A stretch of DNA of 64,000 bases, taken from an uncultured Mycoplasmatota bacterium. Its GTDB lineage: Bacteria; Bacillota_I; Bacilli_A; RF39; UBA660. This document shows, piece after piece, positions 44,780-53,076 of the stretch (position 1 is the first letter of the stretch; the number at the start of each line of letters is the position of its first letter). Location: contig URLC01000002.1 in NCBI GenBank assembly GCA_900548695.1, positions 186,001 to 250,000 on the forward strand. Reading direction: 5' to 3'. Position numbers and translations under genes: made by a program. Under the pieces are notes generated by a model that was not told the DNA's origin, did not search any database, and saw nothing but the letters and a program-made list of their open reading frames with translations.

Positions 44780-44808
44780 TTGCATAAAAAGATGTTTTAT
44801 GATATAAT
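44780..44808 (+). promoter_or_regulatory. Promoter of the 44829 gene
   Basis: TTGCAT (44780-44785), a 17-base spacer and TATAAT (44803-44808), with TGA just before. Confidence 0.65.
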
Positions 44809-44828
44809 AACCGCACGGGGTGATGGGT

Positions 44829-45686
44829 ATGTTAGTGTTGCCAATTGTTAATCGTAATCGTGTTATGAATGTTAAAGTTAGTTTAAAGGATGCATATCAA
44901 ACTCATACTGGAGTCATCTTAGAAAACGTTAAAGAAAGTGATGTTATTGTAAATCAGCATAATTTTTTAGACTCTAATTATCGAGATGATGAGAGTGTTA
45001 TTCATTTTATTAGAAATACGTCTTTGATTAGTAAGAATGATTTTCAAGTTACAACAAGAGAAGGAGCAGAGTCAAACCGGTATAATGTTTATCAGGTTGG
45101 ACATCCTCCACGATTTGTTAATCCGGCACTTGATAATTTGTATGCTAGTGTTATTACTGACATGAGAAAAGAAATACCTAATGTAAAAAAAGGACGTTAT
45201 TTGTCTTTTGAAAAATTAGGCATGGGACAATATTTGACAGAAGAAAAAATTGCAGCACTTCAACATATTATCAAAACAGAACATGATAGAGGTAGATGGC
45301 CAATGTTATTTGAACAAGCTGGTATTGCTGATTTACCTAGTACTTTAGAATTTTTAAATCATTTTAATTGTACTATTATTAGTGATACTACTTTACCAGA
45401 AGCTACTTTACAATCTACTTTGCAGGCTTTAGAGCCTTTAAATACTCAGGATTATCGTAATTTGAAAAAGTATTATGATATGGCATTATCTAATCAAAAA
45501 ATTTATTCTAGATTATCTTTAGTTAATCATTTACTTTATAATCAACCATATCATTTAATTACAACATCATCAGCAGAAAAGAACCAGAGAAATGGTCAAC
45601 ATGAGGATTTTCTTCAGGCTAAACAAAAAGTAAAATCACCAAAGGAAGTTTATTCAGAGGTAGGAGAATATGGTAAAACAGCATAG
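44829..45686 (+). CDS. Hypothetical protein upstream of tcdA
   Basis: 285 residues from ATG 44829 (GGGGTGAT at 44818-44825; ATG 44823 is also possible). Soluble, no signal peptide. RWPMLFEQAGIADLPSTLEFLNHF and LSNQKIYSRLSLVNHLLY are helical stretches. I recognise no motif. Its 3' end overlaps the tcdA start by 17 bases, implying translational coupling. Confidence 0.6.
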   Translation: MLVLPIVNRNRVMNVKVSLKDAYQTHTGVILENVKESDVIVNQHNFLDSNYRDDESVIHFIRNTSLISKNDFQVTTREGAESNRYNVYQVGHPPRFVNPALDNLYASVITDMRKEIPNVKKGRYLSFEKLGMGQYLTEEKIAALQHIIKTEHDRGRWPMLFEQAGIADLPSTLEFLNHFNCTIISDTTLPEATLQSTLQALEPLNTQDYRNLKKYYDMALSNQKIYSRLSLVNHLLYNQPYHLITTSSAEKNQRNGQHEDFLQAKQKVKSPKEVYSEVGEYGKTA

Positions 45687-46365
45687 TTTTTCTAGATTAG
45701 AAGCACTAGTAGGGGTAGATTTTGTTAATTATCTACATGATAGGTCTATTTTTGTTTTAGGTGTTGGTGGTGTAGGCGGATATGTTTGCGAAGCTTTAGC
45801 TCGTAGTGGTATTGGAAAAATTATTTTGATGGATCCTGATTTAGTTGATGTTACCAATTTGAATAGACAAATTATTGCGTTAAATTCTACTATTGGGATG
45901 AAGAAAGTTCAAGTGATGAAAGACAGAATTTTGGACATTAATCCGAGGTGTGAAGTTGTTACTTTTGATACTTTTTTGACAAAAGATAATATCTCTATTT
46001 TAGATGAGATGTCATTTGATTTTTTAGTAGATGCTTGTGACACTGTTTCTACAAAACAAAGTATTATTCAGTATTGTTTAGAAAAACACCTTCCATTTAT
46101 TACTTGTTTAGGTACAGCTAAAAAAATGAATCCTAGTCTATTAGAAATTACAGAACTAAAAAAGACCTATAATGATCCATTAGCTAGAATTTTAAGAAAG
46201 TATGTAAGGGATAATCAGTTAAAAGGTTCTATTCCAGTTTTATTTTCTAGTGAGTTACCTATTCAGTGTCAAGGGCTTGGTTCAACGGCTTTTGTTCCTA
46301 GCAGTGCTGGGCTTATGATTGGAAGTTATATAATACAAAAATTTTTAGACCAAAAAAAAGGATAG
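45670..46365 (+). CDS. tcdA: tRNA threonylcarbamoyladenosine dehydratase
   Basis: TcdA (CsdL) cyclises t6A to ct6A at position 37 of ANN-decoding tRNAs using ATP. 231 residues of the E1/ThiF type: FVLGVGGVGGYVCEALARSGIG is the nucleotide-binding loop, MDPDLVDVTNLNRQI is the next signature, and DACDTVSTKQSIIQYC follows. The family's C-terminal QCQGLGSTAFVPSSAGLMIGSYI is present. No adenylation partner is needed. Starts inside the end of the previous gene. Confidence 0.9.
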   Translation: MVKQHSFSRLEALVGVDFVNYLHDRSIFVLGVGGVGGYVCEALARSGIGKIILMDPDLVDVTNLNRQIIALNSTIGMKKVQVMKDRILDINPRCEVVTFDTFLTKDNISILDEMSFDFLVDACDTVSTKQSIIQYCLEKHLPFITCLGTAKKMNPSLLEITELKKTYNDPLARILRKYVRDNQLKGSIPVLFSSELPIQCQGLGSTAFVPSSAGLMIGSYIIQKFLDQKKG

Positions 46366-46384
46366 CTATGCTATCTTTTTTTTA
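46350..46384. terminator. Bidirectional terminator between tcdA and lexA
   Basis: A seven-A run, GATAGC, TA, GCTATC and a T run; it works on both strands. Confidence 0.75.
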
Positions 46385-46999
46385 GAACTTTCTATATAAG
46401 CCGATTGCTTTTCCTAGTATTGTAACATTTTTCAGGATGATTGGATCCATGGTATCATTTTCTGGTTGTAATCTAAAATATCCATTTTCTTTGTAAAAAG
46501 TTTTAACAGTTACTTCATTGTCGTCATTCATAGCTACTACTGTGTCTCCATTATTAGCTGTGTTTTTGCGCTCTACAATTAAGATATCTCCGTCGTAGAT
46601 ACCTACATTTATCATGGATTCACCACTGACTTTTAAGGTGAATATTTCATTTCTAGTTGTGAATAAATTAGTTGGTAAGGCAAAGTATTCATCTGGAGTT
46701 TCAATGGCTTCAATTGGACTACCAGCGGTTACTTTTCCCAGTAAGGGTACTTCAACAATGTTTTCATCTTTTTCTAGATATTCATTAGGAACTAGTACCT
46801 CGATTGTTCTATTTTTACCATTGCCTTTTTGAATGTAGCCTTTTTCTTCTAGTTTTGTTAAATGAAAATGAATGGTTGCAGGGGAGTTTAGATGGGCTTC
46901 CACTCCAATTTCTCTAACTGTTGGAGGGTAACCATATTTTGCAATCCATTTTTTAATAATTTGTAGAATTATTTCTTGCTTAGTAGTTAGTTTTTCCAT
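46382..46999 (-). CDS. lexA: LexA repressor
   Basis: SOS repressor, 205 residues on the - strand with AGGAGG before the ATG. The N-terminal winged HTH is in KWIAKYGYPPTVREIGVEAHL and SPATIHFHLTKLEEKG. The cleavage site VTAGSP, the catalytic Ser in VSGESMIN and the Lys in EVTVKTFY are all present, so self-cleavage should work. Divergent from a small membrane gene; the shared control region carries two LexA-box-like sequences. Confidence 0.96.
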   Translation of the reverse strand: MEKLTTKQEIILQIIKKWIAKYGYPPTVREIGVEAHLNSPATIHFHLTKLEEKGYIQKGNGKNRTIEVLVPNEYLEKDENIVEVPLLGKVTAGSPIEAIETPDEYFALPTNLFTTRNEIFTLKVSGESMINVGIYDGDILIVERKNTANNGDTVVAMNDDNEVTVKTFYKENGYFRLQPENDTMDPIILKNVTILGKAIGLYRKF

Positions 47000-47019
47000 T
47001 GTCTACCTCCTTTTATACA

Positions 47020-47048
47020 AGTTTAACACTAGGTATGTAAAATGTCAA
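47020..47048 (-). promoter_or_regulatory. lexA promoter
   Basis: On the - strand, TTGACA (47048-47043), a 17-base spacer and TAAACT (47025-47020). A LexA-like dyad AAACaaatGTTT (47047-47058) overlaps the -35. Confidence 0.65.
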
Positions 47049-47058
47049 ACAAATGTTT
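47047..47058. promoter_or_regulatory. LexA-box-like dyad at the lexA promoter
   Basis: AAAC-AAAT-GTTT is a palindrome related to the Bacillota SOS box (GAACnnnnGTTC) and covers the start of the lexA -35. Confidence 0.45.
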
Positions 47059-47068
47059 TAAAAATCTG

Positions 47069-47097
47069 TTGACACGAACAATCGTACGATATATAAT
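47069..47097 (+). promoter_or_regulatory. Promoter with embedded SOS box for the small membrane gene
   Basis: TTGACA (47069-47074), a 17-base spacer and TATAAT (47092-47097). Inside the spacer CGAACAATCGTACG (47075-47088) matches the Bacillota SOS box except for one base in the right half-site. LexA bound here would block RNA polymerase. Confidence 0.75.
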
Positions 47098-47124
47098 TGA
47101 GGTGTAATGAAGGGAGAGATGTGT

Positions 47125-47289
47125 ATGAAAATTAAAAAAATGGTAAAAGAGGGGTTCTGGTTATTTCTTCTTTATTCTTTTGTGACTTTATGTTTGTTTT
47201 TAGCAACTGATAGAATTGAACGTTTAGAACAAGTAGAGGGGGATTTTCGTAATACGAATAGTAGTGTTTCCTTTAATTTTACTAAGTAA
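47125..47289 (+). CDS. Small SOS-type membrane protein (YneA/SosA-like role)
   Basis: 54 residues from ATG 47125 (AAGGGAGAG 7 bases upstream; ATGs at 47107 and 47119 are in frame). One N-terminal membrane helix (FWLFLLYSFVTLCLFLATD) and a short outer tail of about 25 residues. Divergent from lexA and preceded by a promoter with an SOS box, the same place as yneA of B. subtilis and sosA of staphylococci, which delay division after DNA damage. A LysM domain as in YneA is absent. The role is inferred from context. Confidence 0.65.
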   Translation: MKIKKMVKEGFWLFLLYSFVTLCLFLATDRIERLEQVEGDFRNTNSSVSFNFTK

Positions 47290-47328
47290 AGTGTAAAGAT
47301 TTATGTTATACTACTGTTAGGTGATGTT

Positions 47329-49932
47329 ATGAATAAAATAATCTTGGTAGATGGTAATAATCTATTGTTTCGTAGTTTTTATGCGACCGCTTATCAAGGA
47401 GTAATTATGAAAAACTCGAAAGGTTTTCCTACTAATGCATTATATGGATTTATTAATATGATGAATAAGATTATTCAGGATGAAAATCCTAGCTATATTA
47501 TGGTTGCTTTTGATAAAGGGAAAACTTTTCGACACGATAAATATGGTGATTATAAAGCAGGACGTAGTGAGATGCCTGATGAGTTACGTTTACAATTTCC
47601 TAAAGCTAAAGAAGTCTTAGAAGCTATGGGAATTAAATATTTTGAGATTGATAATTATGAGGCTGATGATATTATTGGTACTTTGGCCAAAGAAGTTGAA
47701 ATGCGTGATGATTATATAGCTACTATTGTTAGTAGTGATAAAGATTTGTTGCAGTTGATTAGTGATAAGGTAGATGTAAAACTTTTAAAACAGAGTGGTC
47801 ATATAATGATGACTAAAGAAGAATTTATTAAGACATATCAAGTTCCACCAATTAGAATGATTGATTTGAAAGCATTAATGGGCGATAGTAGTGATCATAT
47901 TCCTGGTGTTAAAGGAATTGGTGAAAAAACAGCAATTAATTTACTTTCTAAATTTGATAGTTTAGATAATTTATATGCACATATTGATGAGGTTACTGGT
48001 AAAACAAAAGAGAAGTTAGAAAATGATAAAGAAAATGCTTATATGAGTTATGATTTGGCTACTATTTATAGAGATGTTTTACTTGATTTTAGTTTAGATG
48101 ATTGTCGATATACTAAAGAAAATACGAAACGTTTTACAGAACTATTACAAGAGTTTGAATTTCATTCTTTAATAAAAAAATATCATTTGGATCAAGATAT
48201 ACCAGTAGAAGTTAGGAAAGAAGATATGATTCATATTTTGCCTATTGATCAGTTGGTTGCTAATAGTTTTTCATTTTATGTAGAAACTAGAGGTAGTGTC
48301 TATAGTAAGAGTGAGGTTTTGGGAATAGGTATTTATGATGGTATTTCAGGCTACTTTATTTCTGCTTCAGAGTTAGAAAAATATAAAGATTTATTTTCTA
48401 GTAATAGTTTTAAATATACTTATGATTTAAAGAAAAATATAGTTGTATTAAATTCTTTAGGAATTTCTATTTCTAATGTGACTTTTGATACTATGATAGC
48501 AGCTTATTTATTAGATTATGTTGTTAAAGATGATATTAGTTTTGTTGCTCAAGCTTTTTCTGTTTCCATTCCTTTATATGATGATTTATATGGAACAGAA
48601 AAACGTCCTAAAGAAGTTAATTTAGAAACATTACAGGAGGTTTGTTGTCGTAAAGCTAAGTTTATTTATGATACTCGTAATCAATTATTAGAAGAGTTAC
48701 AAAAAAATAATGAATTAGATTTATTTCAAAAGATAGAGATGCCATTATCTTTAGTACTTGCTGATATGGAACTTACTGGTATTAAAGTAGATGTTTCATA
48801 TTTAGAGAAAGTTGAAGAAGATTTAGCTGGTCAGATGGCTATTTTAGAAAAAGAAATTTATGATTTGGCAGGAGTAGAGTTTAATATTATGTCGCCAGCG
48901 CAGCTTTCAAAAATTTTATTTGAACATTTAGAAATTCCGTATCCTAAAAGAGTAAAAGATGGAAAATATTCTACTAGTAAAGATATCTTGGATAAGATTC
49001 GTTTTGTTCATCCAATTGTTGATAAAATATTAGAGTATAGAACTTTGGCTAAACTATATACTAACTATGCAGTTGGTCTTAAAGCAGAAGTGCGTGAAGA
49101 TGGTAGAATCCATACTATTTTTACTCAGACTTTAACTAGAACAGGCAGACTTTCTAGCATTAGTCCTAATCTACAAAATATACCAGCTAGGGCAGAATTT
49201 TCTAGATTAATTCGTAAAGCCTTTGTTCCTGATGTTAATTCTAAGCTTTTATCTAGTGATTATTCACAAGTAGAACTTCGTATTTTTGCTCATATGTCTA
49301 AAGCTTTAAATTTAATTCAAGCTTTTAAAGAGGGTAAAGATATTCATACTAAGACAGCTTCTGATATTTTTCATGTTCCAATGGATGAAGTTACTAAGGA
49401 TATGCGCCGCACAGCCAAGGCTGTTAATTTTGGTATTTTATATGGAATTAGTAGTTTTGGACTTAGCGAGGATTTAGGGATTGATATTAGTACAGCTAAA
49501 AAATTTATTGATAATTATTTGGAAACTTATCCTGGTATTTCAGAATACATGGAAGAAGAAAAAAAGAAGGCTTATGAACTTGGTTATGTTACGACACTGA
49601 TGAATCGACGACGAGTTATTGAAGAGTTAAAAAATAAGAACTATATGATTCGTAGTAGTGGAGAGAGAATGGCGTTAAATACACCAATTCAAGGTACTGC
49701 TGCTGATATATTAAAAAAAGCAATGGTTGAGATTTACGATGAGTTTAAACGTCGTGGTTTAAAGAGTAAAATGTTAATTCAAGTACACGATGAGTTGGTG
49801 TTTAATGTTTTAGATTCAGAATTGGAAGAAGTTAGTCAAATCGTTAGAAATATTATGGAAAGTACAATAAAACTTAGTGTGCCTTTGAAAGTTGATATTG
49901 AATATGGGAATAATTGGTACGAAGCAAAGTAG
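47329..49932 (+). CDS. polA: DNA polymerase I
   Basis: 867 residues with an N-terminal 5'-3' exonuclease (FYATAYQG, YKAGRSEMPDELR, IVSSDKDLLQL, GDSSDHIPGVKGIGEKTA) and a C-terminal polymerase (LSSDYSQVELRIFAHMS, RRTAKAVNFGILYGIS, IQVHDELVF). The middle 3'-5' exonuclease domain has YVET where Asp-x-Glu is expected and lacks the other carboxylates, so proofreading is probably lost, as in many Bacillota. It fills gaps in repair and Okazaki processing. A TATACT -10 (47307-47312) precedes it; mutM follows. Confidence 0.97.
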   Translation: MNKIILVDGNNLLFRSFYATAYQGVIMKNSKGFPTNALYGFINMMNKIIQDENPSYIMVAFDKGKTFRHDKYGDYKAGRSEMPDELRLQFPKAKEVLEAMGIKYFEIDNYEADDIIGTLAKEVEMRDDYIATIVSSDKDLLQLISDKVDVKLLKQSGHIMMTKEEFIKTYQVPPIRMIDLKALMGDSSDHIPGVKGIGEKTAINLLSKFDSLDNLYAHIDEVTGKTKEKLENDKENAYMSYDLATIYRDVLLDFSLDDCRYTKENTKRFTELLQEFEFHSLIKKYHLDQDIPVEVRKEDMIHILPIDQLVANSFSFYVETRGSVYSKSEVLGIGIYDGISGYFISASELEKYKDLFSSNSFKYTYDLKKNIVVLNSLGISISNVTFDTMIAAYLLDYVVKDDISFVAQAFSVSIPLYDDLYGTEKRPKEVNLETLQEVCCRKAKFIYDTRNQLLEELQKNNELDLFQKIEMPLSLVLADMELTGIKVDVSYLEKVEEDLAGQMAILEKEIYDLAGVEFNIMSPAQLSKILFEHLEIPYPKRVKDGKYSTSKDILDKIRFVHPIVDKILEYRTLAKLYTNYAVGLKAEVREDGRIHTIFTQTLTRTGRLSSISPNLQNIPARAEFSRLIRKAFVPDVNSKLLSSDYSQVELRIFAHMSKALNLIQAFKEGKDIHTKTASDIFHVPMDEVTKDMRRTAKAVNFGILYGISSFGLSEDLGIDISTAKKFIDNYLETYPGISEYMEEEKKKAYELGYVTTLMNRRRVIEELKNKNYMIRSSGERMALNTPIQGTAADILKKAMVEIYDEFKRRGLKSKMLIQVHDELVFNVLDSELEEVSQIVRNIMESTIKLSVPLKVDIEYGNNWYEAK

Positions 49933-49946
49933 AAAGTAGGTGTTTT

Positions 49947-50765
49947 ATGCCAGAAAAACCAGAGGTAATTACAGTTGCTAAGAAGTTAGAGAGGCAAGTA
50001 ATAGGGAAAACTATTACAGATACGATTATTTATTGGGATAATATTATTGCATATCCCGATGTTTCATCTTTTCAAAAAGAAATAGTTGGACAGAAAATAC
50101 TATCTATTACTACTAGAGGTAAATGGTTAGTGTTTGAACTTAGTAGGGATTTATTATTAGTTCATCTAAGAATGGAAGGCAAGTTTTTCTTTAGAGATAA
50201 AAAGGATGCTAGAAATAAACATGAACATGTTTTTTTCACTTTAGATGATAAAGTTAGTTTTCGATTTCATGATGTTAGAAAATTTGGAAAGATGTATTTA
50301 CTTCCTAAAGATAAAGCATATTCTATGAAGCCACTTTCGGAATTGGGGTTAGAATATAATGATGAACTTTTAACTGCTGATTATTTATATCAAAAGATAC
50401 ATAGTAAGAATTTACCTATTAAGACAGTTTTATTAGATCAAAGGATTATTACAGGAATTGGAAATATTTATGATGATGAAATTTTGTTTTTTAGTCATAT
50501 TTCACCTCTTAGGAAAGCTAAGGATATTACTTTGGATGAGTGTGGTTTCATTATTGAAAATACTAGAGAAGTTTTAGATGAAGCTATTACTATGGGTGGG
50601 ACTACAATTAAAAGTTTTACTTCCAGTGAAGGGGTTCATGGCCTTTTTCAAAATAAGTTGGCTATTCATGGAAAAAAGGGAAACTGTCCCGTTTGTGGCA
50701 CTGCTACTTTAAAAATTAAAGTAGGAGGAAGAGGAACATATTATTGTCCCAATTGTCAAAAGTAG
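49947..50765 (+). CDS. mutM: Formamidopyrimidine-DNA glycosylase
   Basis: MutM (Fpg) removes oxidised purines such as 8-oxoguanine. 272 residues starting at ATG 49947, giving MPEKPEVITVAKKL: Pro2 is the catalytic nucleophile after Met removal, with KPE in place of the usual LPE. GRGKWLVFEL-like TTRGKWLVFEL, FHDVRKFGKM and LLDQRIITGIGNIYDDEILF are family marks. The C-terminal zinc finger is CPVCGTATLK...YYCPNC. An in-frame GTG (49914) inside polA would misplace Pro2. It follows polA directly, as in many Bacilli. Confidence 0.95.
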   Translation: MPEKPEVITVAKKLERQVIGKTITDTIIYWDNIIAYPDVSSFQKEIVGQKILSITTRGKWLVFELSRDLLLVHLRMEGKFFFRDKKDARNKHEHVFFTLDDKVSFRFHDVRKFGKMYLLPKDKAYSMKPLSELGLEYNDELLTADYLYQKIHSKNLPIKTVLLDQRIITGIGNIYDDEILFFSHISPLRKAKDITLDECGFIIENTREVLDEAITMGGTTIKSFTSSEGVHGLFQNKLAIHGKKGNCPVCGTATLKIKVGGRGTYYCPNCQK

Positions 50766-50788
50766 CATAGCTAATGCGCTTTTTTTCT
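50763..50788 (+). terminator. Weak terminator after mutM
   Basis: GCAT, loop AGCTA, ATGC and then a T run. Confidence 0.45.
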
Positions 50789-50877
50789 TGGTAAATATTC
50801 AAAAAAGTTTAAAAAATTGCTATACAAATAGATTGTTTTGTTGTATAATTATATCTGTTTGAAAAGGAGTAGTGAAT

Positions 50878-52293
50878 ATGAAAAAGACAAAAATTATTTG
50901 TAGTATCGGACCTTCTTCTAATCAACCAGATGTTATGGAACAAATGGTTTTAGCTGGAATGAACGTTGCTAGAATTAACTTTACACATGCAACAATAGAA
51001 GAAAGAGATCAAGCTATTGCATCTGTTCGTGAAGTTAGAAAACGTACTGGAAAGAATGTAGCAATTTTATGGGATACTAAGGGACCTGAATTTCGTAGTG
51101 GAATGCTTGAAAATGATTCTATTGAATTAGTTCCTGGTAATACTATTCGTCTTGTTAAGGAAAATGTTTTAGGAAATCAAGAAAGATTTACTGTTAACCA
51201 TCCTGAAGCTTTAGATAGTTTAAGTGTTGGTGATGTAATTTTACTTGAAAATGCTAAGATGAAACTTGAAGTTATTAGTGTAGAAGATGATGGAGTTACA
51301 TGTAAGATTGTTAATGGAGGAGTACTTGGTAATCGTAAGAGTATGAGTGTGCCTGGTATTAAATTAAATATTCCTTATGTCAGTGATTTAGATCGTGCTG
51401 ATTTAGAATATGCATGTCTTCACGGTGGAGAATATTTAGCTATTTCTTTTGTTTCTTCAAAAGAAGATGTATTAGAAATTAAGGAAATTTTAAAGCAATA
51501 TAATCGTCTTGATTTACAAATTATCTGTAAGATTGAAAGTGATTTAGGAATTCAAAATTTAGAAGAAATTTTAGAAGTATCTGATGGAGTTATGGTAGCT
51601 CGTGGAGATTTAGGTACTGAAATTCCTAGTGAAAGATTACCTATTGTTCAAAAAGATATGATTAAAGTATGCCGTCGTATGGGTAAGATTTGTGTTGTTG
51701 CAACGGAAATGCTTGAAACTATGATGGAAAATGCTCGTCCAAAGAGAGCAGAAACTAGTGATATTGCTAATGCTGTTTTAGATGGTACTGATGCAGTTAT
51801 GTTAAGTGGTGAAACTACTATTGGCAAACATCCAGTTGAAACAGTTGCTGCTATGGCTAAGATTTGTGAAGTAACTGAACAATATGCTCATTTTGATTAC
51901 ATTTCTGGTGTTAAGAGTGTTAATGATGTTCAAACTGCTATTGCAGAAAGTGTTGTTTCTAGTGCTAATCGTTTAGATGCTAAGTTAATTTGTGCTGCAA
52001 CTATTAGTGGTAAAACTGCTAAAATGATTAGTAATTTAAAACCAAGAGCTCTTATTGCTGGACTTTGTCCAGATGAAAAGAGTGGACGTCGTTTAGCATT
52101 AAATTGGGGTGTATATCCAATTGTTATGCCTATTTGTAACTCTACTGATGAAGTTTTGACTGAAAGTATTGTTAGAGCTAAACAATTTATGGATTTGGAA
52201 AAAGGTGACATTGTAGTTACTACTGGAAGTTTTCCTAATACTGGAGAATCTAGACCAACTAATTTAATGAAAATCGAAGAAATCGAAGGTTAA
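50878..52293 (+). CDS. pyk: Pyruvate kinase
   Basis: Last ATP-yielding step of glycolysis (PEP + ADP to pyruvate + ATP). 471 residues from ATG 50878 behind AAAAGGAG. KTKIICSIGPSS, NVARINFTHA, ILWDTKGPEFR, DGVMVARGDLGTEIP, VVATEMLETMM and DAVMLSGETTIGKHP are the expected signatures. There is no C-terminal PEP-utiliser extension of the Bacillus type. It stands alone with a TATAAT at 50844-50849 and a good terminator. Confidence 0.97.
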   Translation: MKKTKIICSIGPSSNQPDVMEQMVLAGMNVARINFTHATIEERDQAIASVREVRKRTGKNVAILWDTKGPEFRSGMLENDSIELVPGNTIRLVKENVLGNQERFTVNHPEALDSLSVGDVILLENAKMKLEVISVEDDGVTCKIVNGGVLGNRKSMSVPGIKLNIPYVSDLDRADLEYACLHGGEYLAISFVSSKEDVLEIKEILKQYNRLDLQIICKIESDLGIQNLEEILEVSDGVMVARGDLGTEIPSERLPIVQKDMIKVCRRMGKICVVATEMLETMMENARPKRAETSDIANAVLDGTDAVMLSGETTIGKHPVETVAAMAKICEVTEQYAHFDYISGVKSVNDVQTAIAESVVSSANRLDAKLICAATISGKTAKMISNLKPRALIAGLCPDEKSGRRLALNWGVYPIVMPICNSTDEVLTESIVRAKQFMDLEKGDIVVTTGSFPNTGESRPTNLMKIEEIEG

Positions 52294-52320
52294 ATCAGCA
52301 CTCTTATGCTGATTTTTTCT
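52290..52320 (+). terminator. Terminator after pyk
   Basis: AAATCAGCA, loop CTCTTA, TGCTGATTT and further Ts. Confidence 0.8.
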
Positions 52321-52375
52321 TGTTGTTATTTTGAAATTATGGTATTCTAGTTTTAAGATATTTTGAGGTGCCTTT

Positions 52376-53068
52376 ATGAAATATATTAAGAAGTTTAAGA
52401 TAATTTTGAAAAAGCCTATATTGCTTTGCATTATTCTTTCTTTTATTTGTTTTTTATTTTTTATTTTTCGTGATAGTGAAGCAGATTATACCCATTTAAA
52501 AAAAGATTATAACCAGGAATATATTATTCTTGCTGCATCTATTCCTCAATTTAATTTAGCTTCTTTTGAAATAGATGATTTAAATAAAAAAATAGAAGAG
52601 GATTTTTTGTTTTATCGTAATCAAATTGGTGTCACTTATGATATTAAAAGTTATTTGTCATCCTCTATTTTATCTTTAGTTGTTTCTTTTACTTATACAG
52701 AAGAGGGGAATACTCTTTATGAAACTACTAAATATTGTACTTATAATTATGATTTAGAAAATCAGGCTGTTTTTTCTAATCAAGATTTATTAGATTTGTA
52801 TGATCTAACTTCTAAACAAGTAAGTATGTTTTTGGAACAGAAGTTTAAAAATTTTTATTATAATCAACTTTCTGAACATCAAATAGATTCTTCTAGTAGT
52901 TATTCTTATTTTTTACAAAGTAAAGGTATTAATGATTATATAGATGAAGTTTCTTTTTCTGTTGAAAATGGTAGCCTTATTTGTTATAGACCATTTTATA
53001 TTACTCCTGTAAATGATGATTATAAAAATTTTACTATTGAAGATTTTAGATTTGTGGTAGTTAAGTAG
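52376..53068 (+). CDS. Membrane-anchored extracellular protein, possible RsiV/PdaC-like fold
   Basis: 230 residues. A basic start leads into one membrane helix (ILLCIILSFICFLFFIF) and an outer domain of about 200 residues. YIILAASIPQFNLASFEIDDLNKKIEEDF, followed by LSLVVSFTYTEEGNTLYETTKYCTYNYDLENQAVFS, recalls the lysozyme-binding DUF3298/DUF4163 (RsiV/PdaC) arrangement, by eye only. It lies 8 bases before a membrane-anchored C39-like peptidase gene, so the two likely form an envelope pair. Confidence 0.55.
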   Translation: MKYIKKFKIILKKPILLCIILSFICFLFFIFRDSEADYTHLKKDYNQEYIILAASIPQFNLASFEIDDLNKKIEEDFLFYRNQIGVTYDIKSYLSSSILSLVVSFTYTEEGNTLYETTKYCTYNYDLENQAVFSNQDLLDLYDLTSKQVSMFLEQKFKNFYYNQLSEHQIDSSSSYSYFLQSKGINDYIDEVSFSVENGSLICYRPFYITPVNDDYKNFTIEDFRFVVVK

Positions 53069-53076
53069 GTGATATT

